Assembly: GCA_026874595.1 (NCBI GenBank)
Contig: JAPPUL010000089.1
Coordinates: 310,001-374,000 of the forward strand
Direction: 5' to 3'
Length of the DNA stretch: 64,000 bases
Source: Sipunculus nudus
Lineage: Eukaryota; Annelida; Sipuncula; Golfingiida; Sipunculidae
This document shows, one piece after another, positions 37,768 through 46,265 of this stretch (position 1 is its first letter; each line of letters begins with the position of its first letter). The notes beneath the pieces are model-generated. The model was given only the letters and a program-made list of their open reading frames with translations. It had not been told where the DNA came from and ran no database searches. The position numbers and the translations under genes were made by a program.

Positions 37768-38646
37768 TCATATACTGATATTCTCATATAGTGCTTTGTA
37801 CATCTTTTCTTTGGGAGCCTTAAGCCCCGTCCATAACTCAAATTGTAATATCCCTTGATTTAGAAGAAGTTCAAGACCGTTTATTATAACCGCTCCCTTG
37901 GCTTTGCCAATTCTTAAAAAATTGGTCTCCAATGGTTTATATACTGCATCAAATAATATATGTTCTTTACATAATAGCGTCTCAAGCGGTAGCGGAATAT
38001 TCTCTTTTATATCATAACCAGCATCATAACCAGCCATCCCTATCGGTGTTGTGTTTATTATCACTTTGCTCCTTGTAACTAAAATATCAACTCCCTCATC
38101 TTCGTATGTGCAAAAACTAAGTCTTGCTTCTGGATAACTCTTTTTTACATCCTTTATAAAAACTTCAAGCTTTTTACGACTACGCCCGCATACCATTATG
38201 TCTATTCCCATAACCTTACTAACTAATGCATGCACAATCGCTTTTGCTGTTCCCCCATTCCCTATTATGAAAATAGACTTGCCGCTTATGTCTTCTCGTG
38301 AAACTATAGCCTCATAAGCTCCAAGACCATCTGTATTATAACCTGTCAATTTCCCAGCTTCGTTTAAGATTGTATTAACTGCTCCTATCTTCTTTGCATG
38401 CTCATCTAGAGTATCTAAATATTTTATTACCTTTTCCTTGTACGGAATAGTTACACTAAGTCCCTTAATCCCAAGCCCCCTACAGCCATTTAGACTAAAT
38501 TCAAGGTCTTCTAACTTGACCTCAAAGGCTACATACACTGCATTTAGATTGTGATATCGAAATCCTATATTGTGCATTTGTGGAGATAGTGAGTGCCCAA
38601 CAGGATTGCCCAGTATACCATATAACGCCGTTTTAGAAGTTATCAT
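37768..38646 (-). CDS. aroE: shikimate dehydrogenase
   Basis: 292 residues. Reduces 3-dehydroshikimate with NADPH in aromatic amino-acid synthesis. Landmarks are LYGILGNPVGHSLSPQMHN, GLSVTIPYKEKVIKYLD with the catalytic Lys, GAVNTIL, GYNTDGLGAYEAI, IFIIGNGGTAKAIVHAL (nucleotide binding), INTTPIGMAGY and NGLELLLNQGILQFELWTG. Complete. It converges with the tRNA pair. Confidence 0.95.
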   Translation of the reverse strand: MITSKTALYGILGNPVGHSLSPQMHNIGFRYHNLNAVYVAFEVKLEDLEFSLNGCRGLGIKGLSVTIPYKEKVIKYLDTLDEHAKKIGAVNTILNEAGKLTGYNTDGLGAYEAIVSREDISGKSIFIIGNGGTAKAIVHALVSKVMGIDIMVCGRSRKKLEVFIKDVKKSYPEARLSFCTYEDEGVDILVTRSKVIINTTPIGMAGYDAGYDIKENIPLPLETLLCKEHILFDAVYKPLETNFLRIGKAKGAVIINGLELLLNQGILQFELWTGLKAPKEKMYKALYENISI

Positions 38647-38731
38647 CTTTAATTTATTTAGTGATTTATTGTCTTTTTGATGTTTTTTTTGTGGTTCTTG
38701 TTTATTTTCTTTTTTATATCTATTTTCTAAT

Positions 38732-39190
38732 TTATCTATTTTCTAATTTATCTATCTTATCTATTCTTATTTTGTGCCGTCCTCCTTTAAATTTTGTTAT
38801 AAGCCATTTGTCAACTATCTTAAGTGCTAGTTCTTTATCTAATATCCTCTGCCCCAATGCAAGTACATTTGCATTATTGTGTTCGCGAGAGAGTATTGCA
38901 AGCTCTTCTGTCGTACAAAGTGCCGCACGAATACCATTTATCTTGTTTGCTACTATACTAGCCCCAATCCCAGAACCGCATATAACTATACTCATATCTA
39001 CTTCCCCTTTTATCACCGCCTCCGCTGCCTTTGATACATAATCCGGATAGTCTACCCTCTCCTCTGTCCCATTAGTTCCGTAATCTATGCATTCTATTAG
39101 CTTTCCATCTAATACTCTCTTATTTAAATGCTCTAGTATACTACCTTTAAGCTTATATCCTGCATGATCTGACCCAAGCGATATCTTCAT
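38732..39190 (-). CDS. rpiB: ribose-5-phosphate isomerase B
   Basis: 152 residues. Interconverts ribose-5-phosphate and ribulose-5-phosphate. Landmarks are ISLGSDHAGYKLKGSILEHL, the active-site Cys in SIVICGSGIGASIVANKI, and GIRAALCTTEELAILSREHNNANVLALGQRI. In the same pathway as rpe at 62 kb. Separated by 85 bases from aroE, downstream of it on the same strand. Confidence 0.96.
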   Translation of the reverse strand: MKISLGSDHAGYKLKGSILEHLNKRVLDGKLIECIDYGTNGTEERVDYPDYVSKAAEAVIKGEVDMSIVICGSGIGASIVANKINGIRAALCTTEELAILSREHNNANVLALGQRILDKELALKIVDKWLITKFKGGRHKIRIDKIDKLENR

Positions 39191-39264
39191 ATTTCTTAAT
39201 TTTTCTAACTTATAAATTTGTCCCTTAATAGCGTTCTCTAAAAATTCATACCCTAAGCAAACCG

Positions 39265-39762
39265 TTAATCTCTTAATCTGTTACGCCTTGTATGATCTTC
39301 CATAACCGCTTCTCTAAAACGATACCCTCGCCCTTCTCCCCTCTCTCGTTTATTAAATCTTATATATACATTAAACCCAAATATACTAAACAGCTTTATA
39401 TGTCCTTCCTCAAAAATCTCTTCCAATACATTGTCCTCAGGCTCTACATCTTTTAAAAATCCACGCTTGTAAAACTTCGCTGCGTCATTACCCACTGCCA
39501 GACCAATCTGAGAGCCCTTCTTAGGCAATTGTAGCTCTTCTTTTGGTTTTAGGCTCTTATCTAATTTATCATTTAATCCATCTTTTATATCTGTTTTTTT
39601 ACTTGTTTTAGATTTTGTATTCGAAGTAATTATATCTTGGGAACTATTTGCCCTCTCAAGATTTATCCTTTCGGCAGGTATATCACTTCCTACTTTACTG
39701 TATACTGGATTTGATAGTATGTAAAGTATTGTGAGTGATGCTAAGATAGTCGGTGTAAGCAT
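39265..39762 (-). CDS. secreted hypothetical protein
   Basis: 165 residues. An N-terminal signal peptide (TPTILASLTILYILSNPVYS) is followed by a low-complexity Ser/Lys/Asp linker to about residue 75. A short conserved-looking region follows (GSQIGLAVGNDAAKFYKRG, GHIKLFSIFGFNVYIRFNK) and then a very basic tail (RERGEGRGYRFREAV). I recognise no family. A candidate promoter and a tandem repeat full of AGGAGG lie upstream within 420 bases. Confidence 0.6.
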   Translation of the reverse strand: MLTPTILASLTILYILSNPVYSKVGSDIPAERINLERANSSQDIITSNTKSKTSKKTDIKDGLNDKLDKSLKPKEELQLPKKGSQIGLAVGNDAAKFYKRGFLKDVEPEDNVLEEIFEEGHIKLFSIFGFNVYIRFNKRERGEGRGYRFREAVMEDHTRRNRLRD

Positions 39763-39931
39763 ATTTGCCTCTGGCTACACCCGTAGTTACACCCACAACT
39801 TATACTCATTCTCTTACTCATTCTCTGCTACCCTTTTTGTGCAACATAAATAAATCGTACATGACATTTCCCCTCCCAGTCTATGTCACACACAATTTAT
39901 TTAGAAATGCACTAAGCTTTTTAAGCATTTT

Positions 39932-40022
39932 CCTTCTCCTAATCCCTTCCTCCTAATCCCTTCCTCCTAATCCCTTCCTCCTAATCCCTTCCTCCTAATC
40001 CCTTCCTCCTAATCCCTTCCTC
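39932..40022 (-). repeat. 14-base tandem repeat containing ribosome-site-like AGGAGG
   Basis: Five perfect copies of CTTCCTCCTAATCC (39946-40015), one imperfect copy before and a half copy after. Read on the minus strand each unit is GGATTAGGAGGAAG. It lies within the presumed 5' leader of the secreted protein gene that starts at 39762. Confidence 0.9.
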
Positions 40023-40153
40023 AACTCACTAAAATAGCCTCCAACCATCTCATGCAGCTCATATCTACCCCTCTACCATTCTCATCCACATCTTTAAATG
40101 TATATTAACTATTTACTTATATTTCATCTGCATGCCTAAAAATCATCTCTTTC

Positions 40154-40182
40154 AATTTAGATAAATTCATTTAACCTGTCAA
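40154..40182 (-). promoter_or_regulatory. candidate promoter for the secreted protein gene
   Basis: On the minus strand TTGACA (40182-40177), 17 bases, then TAAATT (40159-40154). It lies just after the prfB terminator and would give a leader of roughly 390 bases carrying the AGGAGG repeat. Confidence 0.45.
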
Positions 40183-40208
40183 GGAAAAAAAATAATTTAT
40201 CATAATTA
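40183..40208 (-). terminator. weak intrinsic terminator after prfB
   Basis: Minus strand TAATT-ATGATA-AATTA followed by about eight T. The stem is short and AT-only. Confidence 0.4.
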
Positions 40209-40218
40209 CTTATAACTA

Positions 40219-41332
40219 TTACTGTCCATTCCCTTTTCGAGTAAACAGTTTTAGATAGCTTGTTATAAACTCATCAAGCAGGCGTCCTTCCAATACGCTA
40301 TCGACGTCTCCAACTTCAAAATTTGTTCTGTGATCCTTTACTAACATATACGGTTGGAGTATGTATGACCTTATTTGTGAACCCCAGGATATTTCGGATT
40401 TTGTACCTTCATCTTTTGCCCTTTCTATCTCTCGCTCTTCTTTATAATGATTATATAGTCTTCCTTTTAGGACTTTAAATGCGTTTTCTTTATTTTTATG
40501 CTGTGATCTGTCGTTTTGACATTGAACTGTGATATTTGTTGGGAGGTGAGTTATTCTTACAGCTGAGTCCGTTGTATTTACGTGCTGACCACCTGCTCCT
40601 TGGGCTCGGTAGGTGTCTATTCTTAACTCGTTCATGTTTATTTCTATGTCTATTTTGTTATCTATTTCGGGGAATGTGTATACTGAGGCAAAAGATGTAT
40701 GACGTCTTTTGTTTGAATCAAAGGGGGAGAGCCTTACTAGTCTATGTACTCCTATTTCACTGCGTAAATATCCGTATGCGTATTCCCCCTTTATTAATAA
40801 AGTTACGTTTTTTGTTCCGGCTTCTTCGCCCTCAAGATAATCTACTGTCTCAACCTCATAGCCTCTTAATACGCTCCATCTCATGTACATCCTTTGTAGC
40901 ATATTTACCCAATCACATGCCTCTGTCCCTCCTGCTCCTGCGTTTATTGATAAAAAGGCATTATTTATATCTTCTGCCTCATTCATCATAACCTTAAATT
41001 CAAGCTCTTGATACTTGTCTTCAAGCTCTTTTAAAAGCCCTTCCAAAATAGATAAACTCTCTTCGTCTCCCTCTTCTGTAATCTCCAGAAGCTCAAGTCC
41101 TTCTACAATTTCATTCCTTAGGCTTTCCCAACTGCTCGTTTTATTCTTTAACTGTTTTAGATTTTTTGTATATTTATTGGCCTCTTCCTTCGCTTCCCAA
41201 AAGCCAGGCTTGGACATTTTAATCTCTATCTCTTTTATCTTCTCTTTTGCTTCGTCTAATTCAAAGTAACCTCCAGCGCTTTAAAAGCCCTTCTTTTAGT
41301 TCGTCTAATCTCTCTTTTATAATTTTATGCAC
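40219..41332 (-). CDS. prfB: peptide chain release factor 2, with programmed +1 frameshift
   Basis: The full gene starts at GTG 41332 (AGGA 8 bases upstream). It runs 23 codons to an in-frame TGA at 41263-41261, then continues in the +1 frame for about 347 residues. The site reads GGAGG-TTA-CTT-TGA: an internal ribosome-site-like element at the usual spacing before CTT TGA, the classic RF2 autoregulation. After the shift comes ELDEAKEKIKEIEIK, then SKPGFW. The body has the GGQ motif in YRAQGAGGQHVNTTDSAVRI and RSQHKNKENAFKVLK. RF2 recognises UGA and UAA; low RF2 favours the shift and restores its own level. Confidence 0.93.
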
Positions 41333-41484
41333 TTATTTATCCTAATGTTATATTCTTATCAAAACCCTTTTAAGAATTGACTTAACTTTTTTTACAAAAA
41401 AATCTAACCCTTGGTTATTATTTTGTCAAACTAGTGTCTATATTTTTATATAAACTTGCCCCTTAGTTACAGGATATATTTATT

Positions 41485-42582
41485 ATGATTACTCGGATTT
41501 ATTGTTTAGCTTTGTTTACTCTTTTATATTTAATTTCTTCTACTGCATTGTGTTATGCAGTAGAAGAGATTAATAGTCAAAACCAAGAACAGGACAATCC
41601 ACTTGACAAAAGCAATCCTTACGATAGTAACAAAATAAGTGCTCCAAAGACAGAGGACAAAGAAGACAAAGAAGACAAAGAGGACAAAGAGGACAAAGAA
41701 GACAAAGAGGACAAAGAGGACAAAGAAGACAAAGAGGACAAAGAGGACAAAGAAGACAAAGAAGACAAAGAGGACAAAGAGGACAAAGAGGACAAAGAAG
41801 ACAAAGAAGACAAAGAAGACAAAAAAAAGAAAGCAAACTCAAATATTAACTCCTTAACAAAAGGTAAGCTCCAAAAAAACGATTATAAACAAAAACTTGA
41901 GGACCTCTCTTCTAATATCCTCAAAAAGCATAACTTGGAAGTTATGAATAATATCGAAGATAGGAAAATTAGAAACAATATATACATCTTGATTTATGAT
42001 ACTAATACTCTTAAACGCCGGCTTGCTGCTCTTTTTCTTGGGCAATACTATTTCTCGCGTGCTCGCAACGTTATTGTTGATTTTCTAATACAGGCTCTAG
42101 ATGATGATGATTCAAAAGTCCTTATTAATTCCGTGCGCTCTCTTGCCAGACTTAAGGCTCATAAAGCTATTAAACATATTTTTAAGCTTGTTTCTGAAGA
42201 TGACTTTAATGTTAGAAATCAGGCTGTTAGAGCTATTGGGATTATTGGGTCTTTGCTTGCTTTAAAACCTTTAATATTTGCCTTGAATGATAAACACTAT
42301 AAGGTTAGGGTTAGCGCTGTTTGGGGGCTTGCTAAACTTCAGTATCCTGAGATTATAAACCATTTGGTTGATGTATTGTTCGATAAGAATGAGTCAGTTC
42401 GTGCTTATGTTGCCTTAGCTTTAGGAAAGTTTAAAGATAAGCGTATTATTCCGTTTCTTCTGCACGTCTACTCTAATGACTATTCATTAGAGGTTAAGCA
42501 AAATGCTTATATTAGTTTAAAGTCTCTTGGAGTCATTTTAGATTTTCCGCGTGAAGATAATAATAATAACGATGTGCCTTAA
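41485..42582 (+). CDS. secreted HEAT-repeat protein with a long EDK repeat
   Basis: 365 residues. A signal peptide (LALFTLLYLISSTALCYA) is followed by a polar stretch and 19 consecutive Glu-Asp-Lys triplets (about residues 57-113). The rest (residues about 150-355) has HEAT/PBS-lyase-type alpha repeats: RRLAALFLGQYYFSRARNVI, DDDDSKVLINSVRSLARLKA, DDFNVRNQAVRAIGIIGS, DKHYKVRVSAVWGLAKLQ and KNESVRAYVALALGKFKD. A periplasmic protein-binding scaffold held out on a charged spacer is likely. AGGA precedes ATG. Confidence 0.8.
   Translation: MITRIYCLALFTLLYLISSTALCYAVEEINSQNQEQDNPLDKSNPYDSNKISAPKTEDKEDKEDKEDKEDKEDKEDKEDKEDKEDKEDKEDKEDKEDKEDKEDKEDKEDKEDKKKKANSNINSLTKGKLQKNDYKQKLEDLSSNILKKHNLEVMNNIEDRKIRNNIYILIYDTNTLKRRLAALFLGQYYFSRARNVIVDFLIQALDDDDSKVLINSVRSLARLKAHKAIKHIFKLVSEDDFNVRNQAVRAIGIIGSLLALKPLIFALNDKHYKVRVSAVWGLAKLQYPEIINHLVDVLFDKNESVRAYVALALGKFKDKRIIPFLLHVYSNDYSLEVKQNAYISLKSLGVILDFPREDNNNNDVP
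41653..41823 (+). repeat. 19 tandem copies of a 9-base unit coding EDK
   Basis: The unit is GA(G/A)GACAAA repeated without interruption. The only variation is synonymous in the Glu codon. Because the unit is a multiple of three, copy-number change would keep the frame. Confidence 0.97.
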
Positions 42583-42585
42583 TCT

Positions 42586-43377
42586 TTAGGTTGACTTTGT
42601 TTGGCGTAACCACACTAGCGTAGTGCCACTGCCTCCATATATTTTTGGTGCCTCCTTATATCTCATAATTAATTTCTTTCCTTCTTCCGATTCAAGCCAG
42701 GCTTGTACAGCTTCTTTTAAAATTGGCTTTTTGTCTTTAGAATGTTTACCTTTACCATGTATAATCTTAAATACTTTATCATTGTGGTATCTTGCTTTTA
42801 AAATGGTGTGTCTTAATAGTGCAATAGCTTCCTTCACTGTGTGATTATGTAGATCTAGTGATTTAGTTACTATAAGATTATTTTCAAGATTACTTGCATC
42901 TTGTTCTAACTCAATCCCTTTTTTAGGTTTAACTTCTAATTCCCTATCTTTTGCCCTGTCTTTATCATAAATTGGATTTGCTTCAAGCCACGTATATAAA
43001 AGCTCTTTGTCTTCTATTTTAAACTTTTGCCCTGTCTTTAAAACATTTATTTCCATTTCTTTACTAGTGTCAGGCTCGTCATTTAATACTTTGTTACTTT
43101 TTAGTGGGTTTTTATCTTTTGTTATCTTTTTTATTTTTGGATTTTTGGGCCCTTTTGCTTTTGTAACTTTGGAGGCGTTGGACTTTATTTTTGGCTTTTT
43201 TATGTTTGTTGGGATTTCTATATTGCGTTTTTGTATCTTTTTAAACGATTTATTAAAGGTTTTATAGTTATTATCATCTTTATATTCTTCTGAAAACCAT
43301 TTAGTATAATCAGAATCTTTTAATTCTTTGTAACTATTATCTTGCATCGTTTTAAAGCTTTCTTTAATTAACTTCAA
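42586..43377 (-). CDS. Smr-domain protein
   Basis: 263 residues from a TTG start; ATG at 43346 is an alternative and neither has a clear ribosome site. The N-terminal 120 residues are very basic and disordered-looking (KKPKIKSNASKVTKAKGPKNP). The C-terminal Smr domain has SLDLHNHTVKEAIALLRHTI, VFKIIHGKGKHSKDKKPILK and a terminal GGSGTTLVWLR. Smr domains in MutS2 and stand-alone proteins are nucleases or RNA-binding ribosome-rescue factors. The domain is secure; which role applies is open. Convergent with the HEAT gene, 3 bases apart. Confidence 0.85.
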   Translation of the reverse strand: MKLIKESFKTMQDNSYKELKDSDYTKWFSEEYKDDNNYKTFNKSFKKIQKRNIEIPTNIKKPKIKSNASKVTKAKGPKNPKIKKITKDKNPLKSNKVLNDEPDTSKEMEINVLKTGQKFKIEDKELLYTWLEANPIYDKDRAKDRELEVKPKKGIELEQDASNLENNLIVTKSLDLHNHTVKEAIALLRHTILKARYHNDKVFKIIHGKGKHSKDKKPILKEAVQAWLESEEGKKLIMRYKEAPKIYGGSGTTLVWLRQTKST

Positions 43378-43431
43378 ATTAATTCAAAATCAACAACCTT
43401 TTGTCTATCAGTATGTTTTTACTCTAATCTA

Positions 43432-43986
43432 TTATTCTTCTATTGTCTTGTAATGTATTATATCTTGGTCCTTCCGAAATAATATTATATAGATTAGAGC
43501 AAATACGCCAATTGAAATAGTTATGTCAGCTAAGTTGAAAGTTGCCCAACGATAAGAGCCTATGCCGATATCTATAAAATCTACTACTTGCCCATAGAAC
43601 AATTTGAATTCTCCTCTGAATATTATATGTCCAAAAAGCTTATCTGTTAAATTTCCAAGCGCTCCACCAAGTATTAGTGCAAAGTAAAATCTGCTCCATG
43701 AATGCTCTTTGTGTACCATACTATAATAGTATATTACAATTGCTATTGAGACTACGGTTATCGTTGTGAAAAGAACATCTTTTACACTTTTATCTAAGTC
43801 TGCAAAAATACCAAACGCCATCCCTTGATTCAATATAAACCGTATCTGTACATATTCCCCAAGCACGCTTATTGCCTCATATAGTTCCATGTTCTTTATT
43901 ACAAGTACTTTTGTTAGTTGATCTAAAAATAGTACCAGACCTATTGTACACAAAGGTATCCATTTGATTATGTCTTGCCGTTCCAA
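43432..43986 (-). CDS. lspA: lipoprotein signal peptidase II
   Basis: 184 residues from a TTG start with GAGG 9 bases upstream. Inner-membrane aspartyl protease that cleaves prolipoprotein signal peptides before the lipid-modified Cys. Four membrane helices. Catalytic Asp residues lie in GGALGNLTDKLFG and RWATFNLADITISIG; FILNQGMAFGIF and YGQVVDFIDI are family landmarks. Directly relevant to the many lipoproteins in this window. About 28 bases downstream of the next gene on the same strand. Confidence 0.95.
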   Translation of the reverse strand: MERQDIIKWIPLCTIGLVLFLDQLTKVLVIKNMELYEAISVLGEYVQIRFILNQGMAFGIFADLDKSVKDVLFTTITVVSIAIVIYYYSMVHKEHSWSRFYFALILGGALGNLTDKLFGHIIFRGEFKLFYGQVVDFIDIGIGSYRWATFNLADITISIGVFALIYIILFRKDQDIIHYKTIEE

Positions 43987-44014
43987 TTCTTTTTACCTCG
44001 TATTGTGTGTTTTC

Positions 44015-44668
44015 CTAAAAATCTATTTGTAATAACACTATTGAAAAATTACTCTCTTCTGTTATTAATTTACCCTCATTACTATTATGTAGCCCCGTTG
44101 GATTTTTGTCATTCCAAACTGCTTTATAATCCTCATAGGCCACCGCTATTCCTAGTATAACACTAGAAAGGAAGATATATAAATTTTGATTAAGAGAAAA
44201 TGTTCCTTTTGCCTGTCCGTTTATTGCGTAGGTTCTGCTAACTACTTCGTTTATAATATATTGATAAGCTACAAATACAGGGTAAGCTAGAAAAAATATT
44301 ATATCAAATCGTCTGAATTTACTCTCGCGATATTCCCCTTTGTTTGGCTCTAGTATACTTGGAAATTTTCGTCCCGGCAGCGGATCATCATACACTTCTT
44401 CTTTCTCTCTTTCTATATATATCTTTTCTTTGTCTTTAGATTTATCTACTTCTAGCTTTTTCTCCTCCTTCTTTTTATTTTTAATATTCTTATCTGTTCC
44501 TTTATCCTCTAGACTTTTATCCTGCTTTAAGCCTTTATTTAACCCTTTATTTACACCTTCAGATGCATTTCTTAAGCTCTCTTGGCTATAACTACTTTCT
44601 GCATAACAAAAAAGCAGTATAAAAAGGAGTAGGACAAAATACTTATGCTTTATTAAAATATTTACCAT
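44015..44668 (-). CDS. secreted or membrane hypothetical protein
   Basis: 217 residues from the ATG at 44668, preferred over an earlier start because the signal peptide then lies at the N terminus (YFVLLLFILLFCYAESSYS). It overlaps the end of mtnP by about 26 bases. A Lys/Asp/Glu-rich linker follows to about residue 100, then a motif-poor domain with two hydrophobic segments (RFDIIFFLAYPVFVAYQYI, LYIFLSSVILGIAVAYE). I recognise no family. Lies between mtnP and lspA on one strand and is probably co-transcribed. Confidence 0.6.
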   Translation of the reverse strand: MVNILIKHKYFVLLLFILLFCYAESSYSQESLRNASEGVNKGLNKGLKQDKSLEDKGTDKNIKNKKKEEKKLEVDKSKDKEKIYIEREKEEVYDDPLPGRKFPSILEPNKGEYRESKFRRFDIIFFLAYPVFVAYQYIINEVVSRTYAINGQAKGTFSLNQNLYIFLSSVILGIAVAYEDYKAVWNDKNPTGLHNSNEGKLITEESNFSIVLLQIDF

Positions 44669-45518
44669 ATAATAAATTAAGCTCCAATTTTTTATTCTCA
44701 TTAAGCATATCATGCGAGGTCATCACAGAGTTTTCTGCTGCATGATGACATCCACAGTCTTTACTTAAATCAAGTTCATTTAATAAATCAGGTAATATCC
44801 CTTTTATTGTTTTAACATTTGTATTCATGTTTTCTATAACCATTTCTGTCGTTACGTGTTCCTCTGCCTCATTCCAACAATCATAATCTGTCGATAAGGC
44901 TATCATATTATAACAGATTTCCGCCTCGCGCGCAAGCTTTGCCTCAGGTAACGCTGTCATCCCTATTATCCCGCATCCCCAACTCCTGTATAAATGACTT
45001 TCAGCTCGCGTTGAGAATAAGGGACCTTCCATACATAAATATGTTACCTTATTATGCGCATTATAACCTCTCCTGTCTAGATAGGAGTATAGAGCTTCTC
45101 CTTTTTCATTGCAAAAGGGATCTGCAAAACTTACATGCCCCACTATCCCATCGCCAAAGAAGGATAGTGCCCTTTGTCTTGTCCTGTCTATTATTTGATT
45201 TGGTATTACTAAATCCTTCGGTCTTATCTCCTCTGCCAAACTCCCTACTGCACTTATTGCTAGTATGCTTTTTACGCCAAGACTCTTTAGGGCGTATATA
45301 TTCGCTTTTACCGGTATCTCTGTCGGTAGAAACTTGTGTCCTGCCCCGTGTCTTGGTAAGAAACCTACACGCTTTTTGCCTATCTGGCATATCACAATCT
45401 TATCTGAGGGCGTTCCATAAGGCGTCTTTGGTAATACTTCTTCTAATATCTCAACTCCTTCTATTTTATATATCCCACTCCCTCCTATTATCCCTATATC
45501 TACTTTTTGTCCTTCCAT
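44643..45518 (-). CDS. mtnP: S-methyl-5'-thioadenosine phosphorylase
   Basis: 291 residues, AAGGAAGG before ATG. Phosphorolyses methylthioadenosine to adenine and methylthioribose-1-phosphate in methionine salvage. Landmarks are IGIIGGSGIYKIEGVEI, VGFLPRHGAGHKFLPTEIPVKANIYA (shortened here), AVGSLAEEIRPKDLVIPNQ, CMEGPLFSTRAES and IGMTALPEAKLAREAEICY, then STDYDCWN. The TALPEA wording suits MTAP rather than purine nucleoside phosphorylase. No other mtn genes are here. Confidence 0.93.
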   Translation of the reverse strand: MEGQKVDIGIIGGSGIYKIEGVEILEEVLPKTPYGTPSDKIVICQIGKKRVGFLPRHGAGHKFLPTEIPVKANIYALKSLGVKSILAISAVGSLAEEIRPKDLVIPNQIIDRTRQRALSFFGDGIVGHVSFADPFCNEKGEALYSYLDRRGYNAHNKVTYLCMEGPLFSTRAESHLYRSWGCGIIGMTALPEAKLAREAEICYNMIALSTDYDCWNEAEEHVTTEMVIENMNTNVKTIKGILPDLLNELDLSKDCGCHHAAENSVMTSHDMLNENKKLELNLLYGKYFNKA

Positions 45519-45693
45519 TTATACCTTCCTTTTCTTATTTTTACCTCTTGTTATCTTTATTATCTTATTATCGCTACTTTCTATGTCTTTATATATCTTA
45601 TTTACTTTAACTATTTAAGCACAACCATTCCAGCTTATAAGATGTATGGCTTTACACGTTATTTTATTCCTTATAGCCTTTTATTATATCCTT

Positions 45694-46124
45694 TTATTCT
45701 TCAAACCTGTCTATGTCGCCAGGTTTCCTTAGCATCTTATTTACTTCGTCTAAATGCTTCTCCTCTCCCACTATCATCTCCCTTGCATACTCGCCAACTA
45801 TCACGTTGTTAGCTTCTTCTGCTAGCTTGGCAAGTTCATAGTAGTAACCAAGCGCTTCTTTTTCATGTTGTAAACTCTCTCGTAAAATGTCTCCTATATC
45901 ATGCTTTTCCGTCTCAAGTAAGCTCCCTATCTTCAACGACGGATGCCCTCCAAGTAATGTCACCATCTCTCCTGCTTTGTGTGCATGATCTAAACTTTCT
46001 TGCGCATTCTCTTGCATCCAGCTTACTATCGGTATCCTATTATATGGGTATACCTTACAACTCCTGCAAGCTCAAGTTCCATTATACTATTTAGCTTATT
46101 TACTATCTTTTCATTTTCATTCAT
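45694..46124 (-). pseudogene. bfr: bacterioferritin-like gene broken by a frameshift
   Basis: The first part from ATG 46124 reads KIVNKLNSIMELELAGVVRY and stops at TAG 46028-46026. The remainder, in another frame, reads RIPIVSWMQENAQESLDHA, then GGHPSLKIGSLLETEKHDIG and IVGEEKHLDEVNKMLRKPG, all typical of small bacterioferritin-like proteins. About ten residues between the two parts are missing, so a small deletion has shifted the frame. Ferroxidase ligands of helices B-D survive but the first helix is separated. Loss of function is likely unless the C-terminal part is translated alone. Confidence 0.8.
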
Positions 46125-46265
46125 ATTTTTCTTTTTCCTTTGTTCGAGATTAACGCTAATTATAATTATTCTTATCTCCTATGGCAACTTTTATAAACTA
46201 TTTAGACGCTTCTTACTTCTTTAGCAGGTTTGTTATAAGACAATATGGTAACTTTTATAAACTAT

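Larger units (their letters stand above)
39763..40218. other. 456-base non-coding region between prfB and the secreted protein gene
   Basis: It contains a terminator-like element and a promoter near prfB, then a tandem repeat nearer the secreted protein. On the minus strand a short purine-rich open stretch around 40050-40110 includes RGVDMSCMRWLEAILVS but has stops on both sides; I cannot identify it, and it may be decayed coding sequence. Confidence 0.5.

Noticed and set aside
41570-41842. Antisense Ser/Leu/Cys-rich frames over the EDK repeat
   Set aside because: They arise mechanically from the 9-base repeat read on the other strand.
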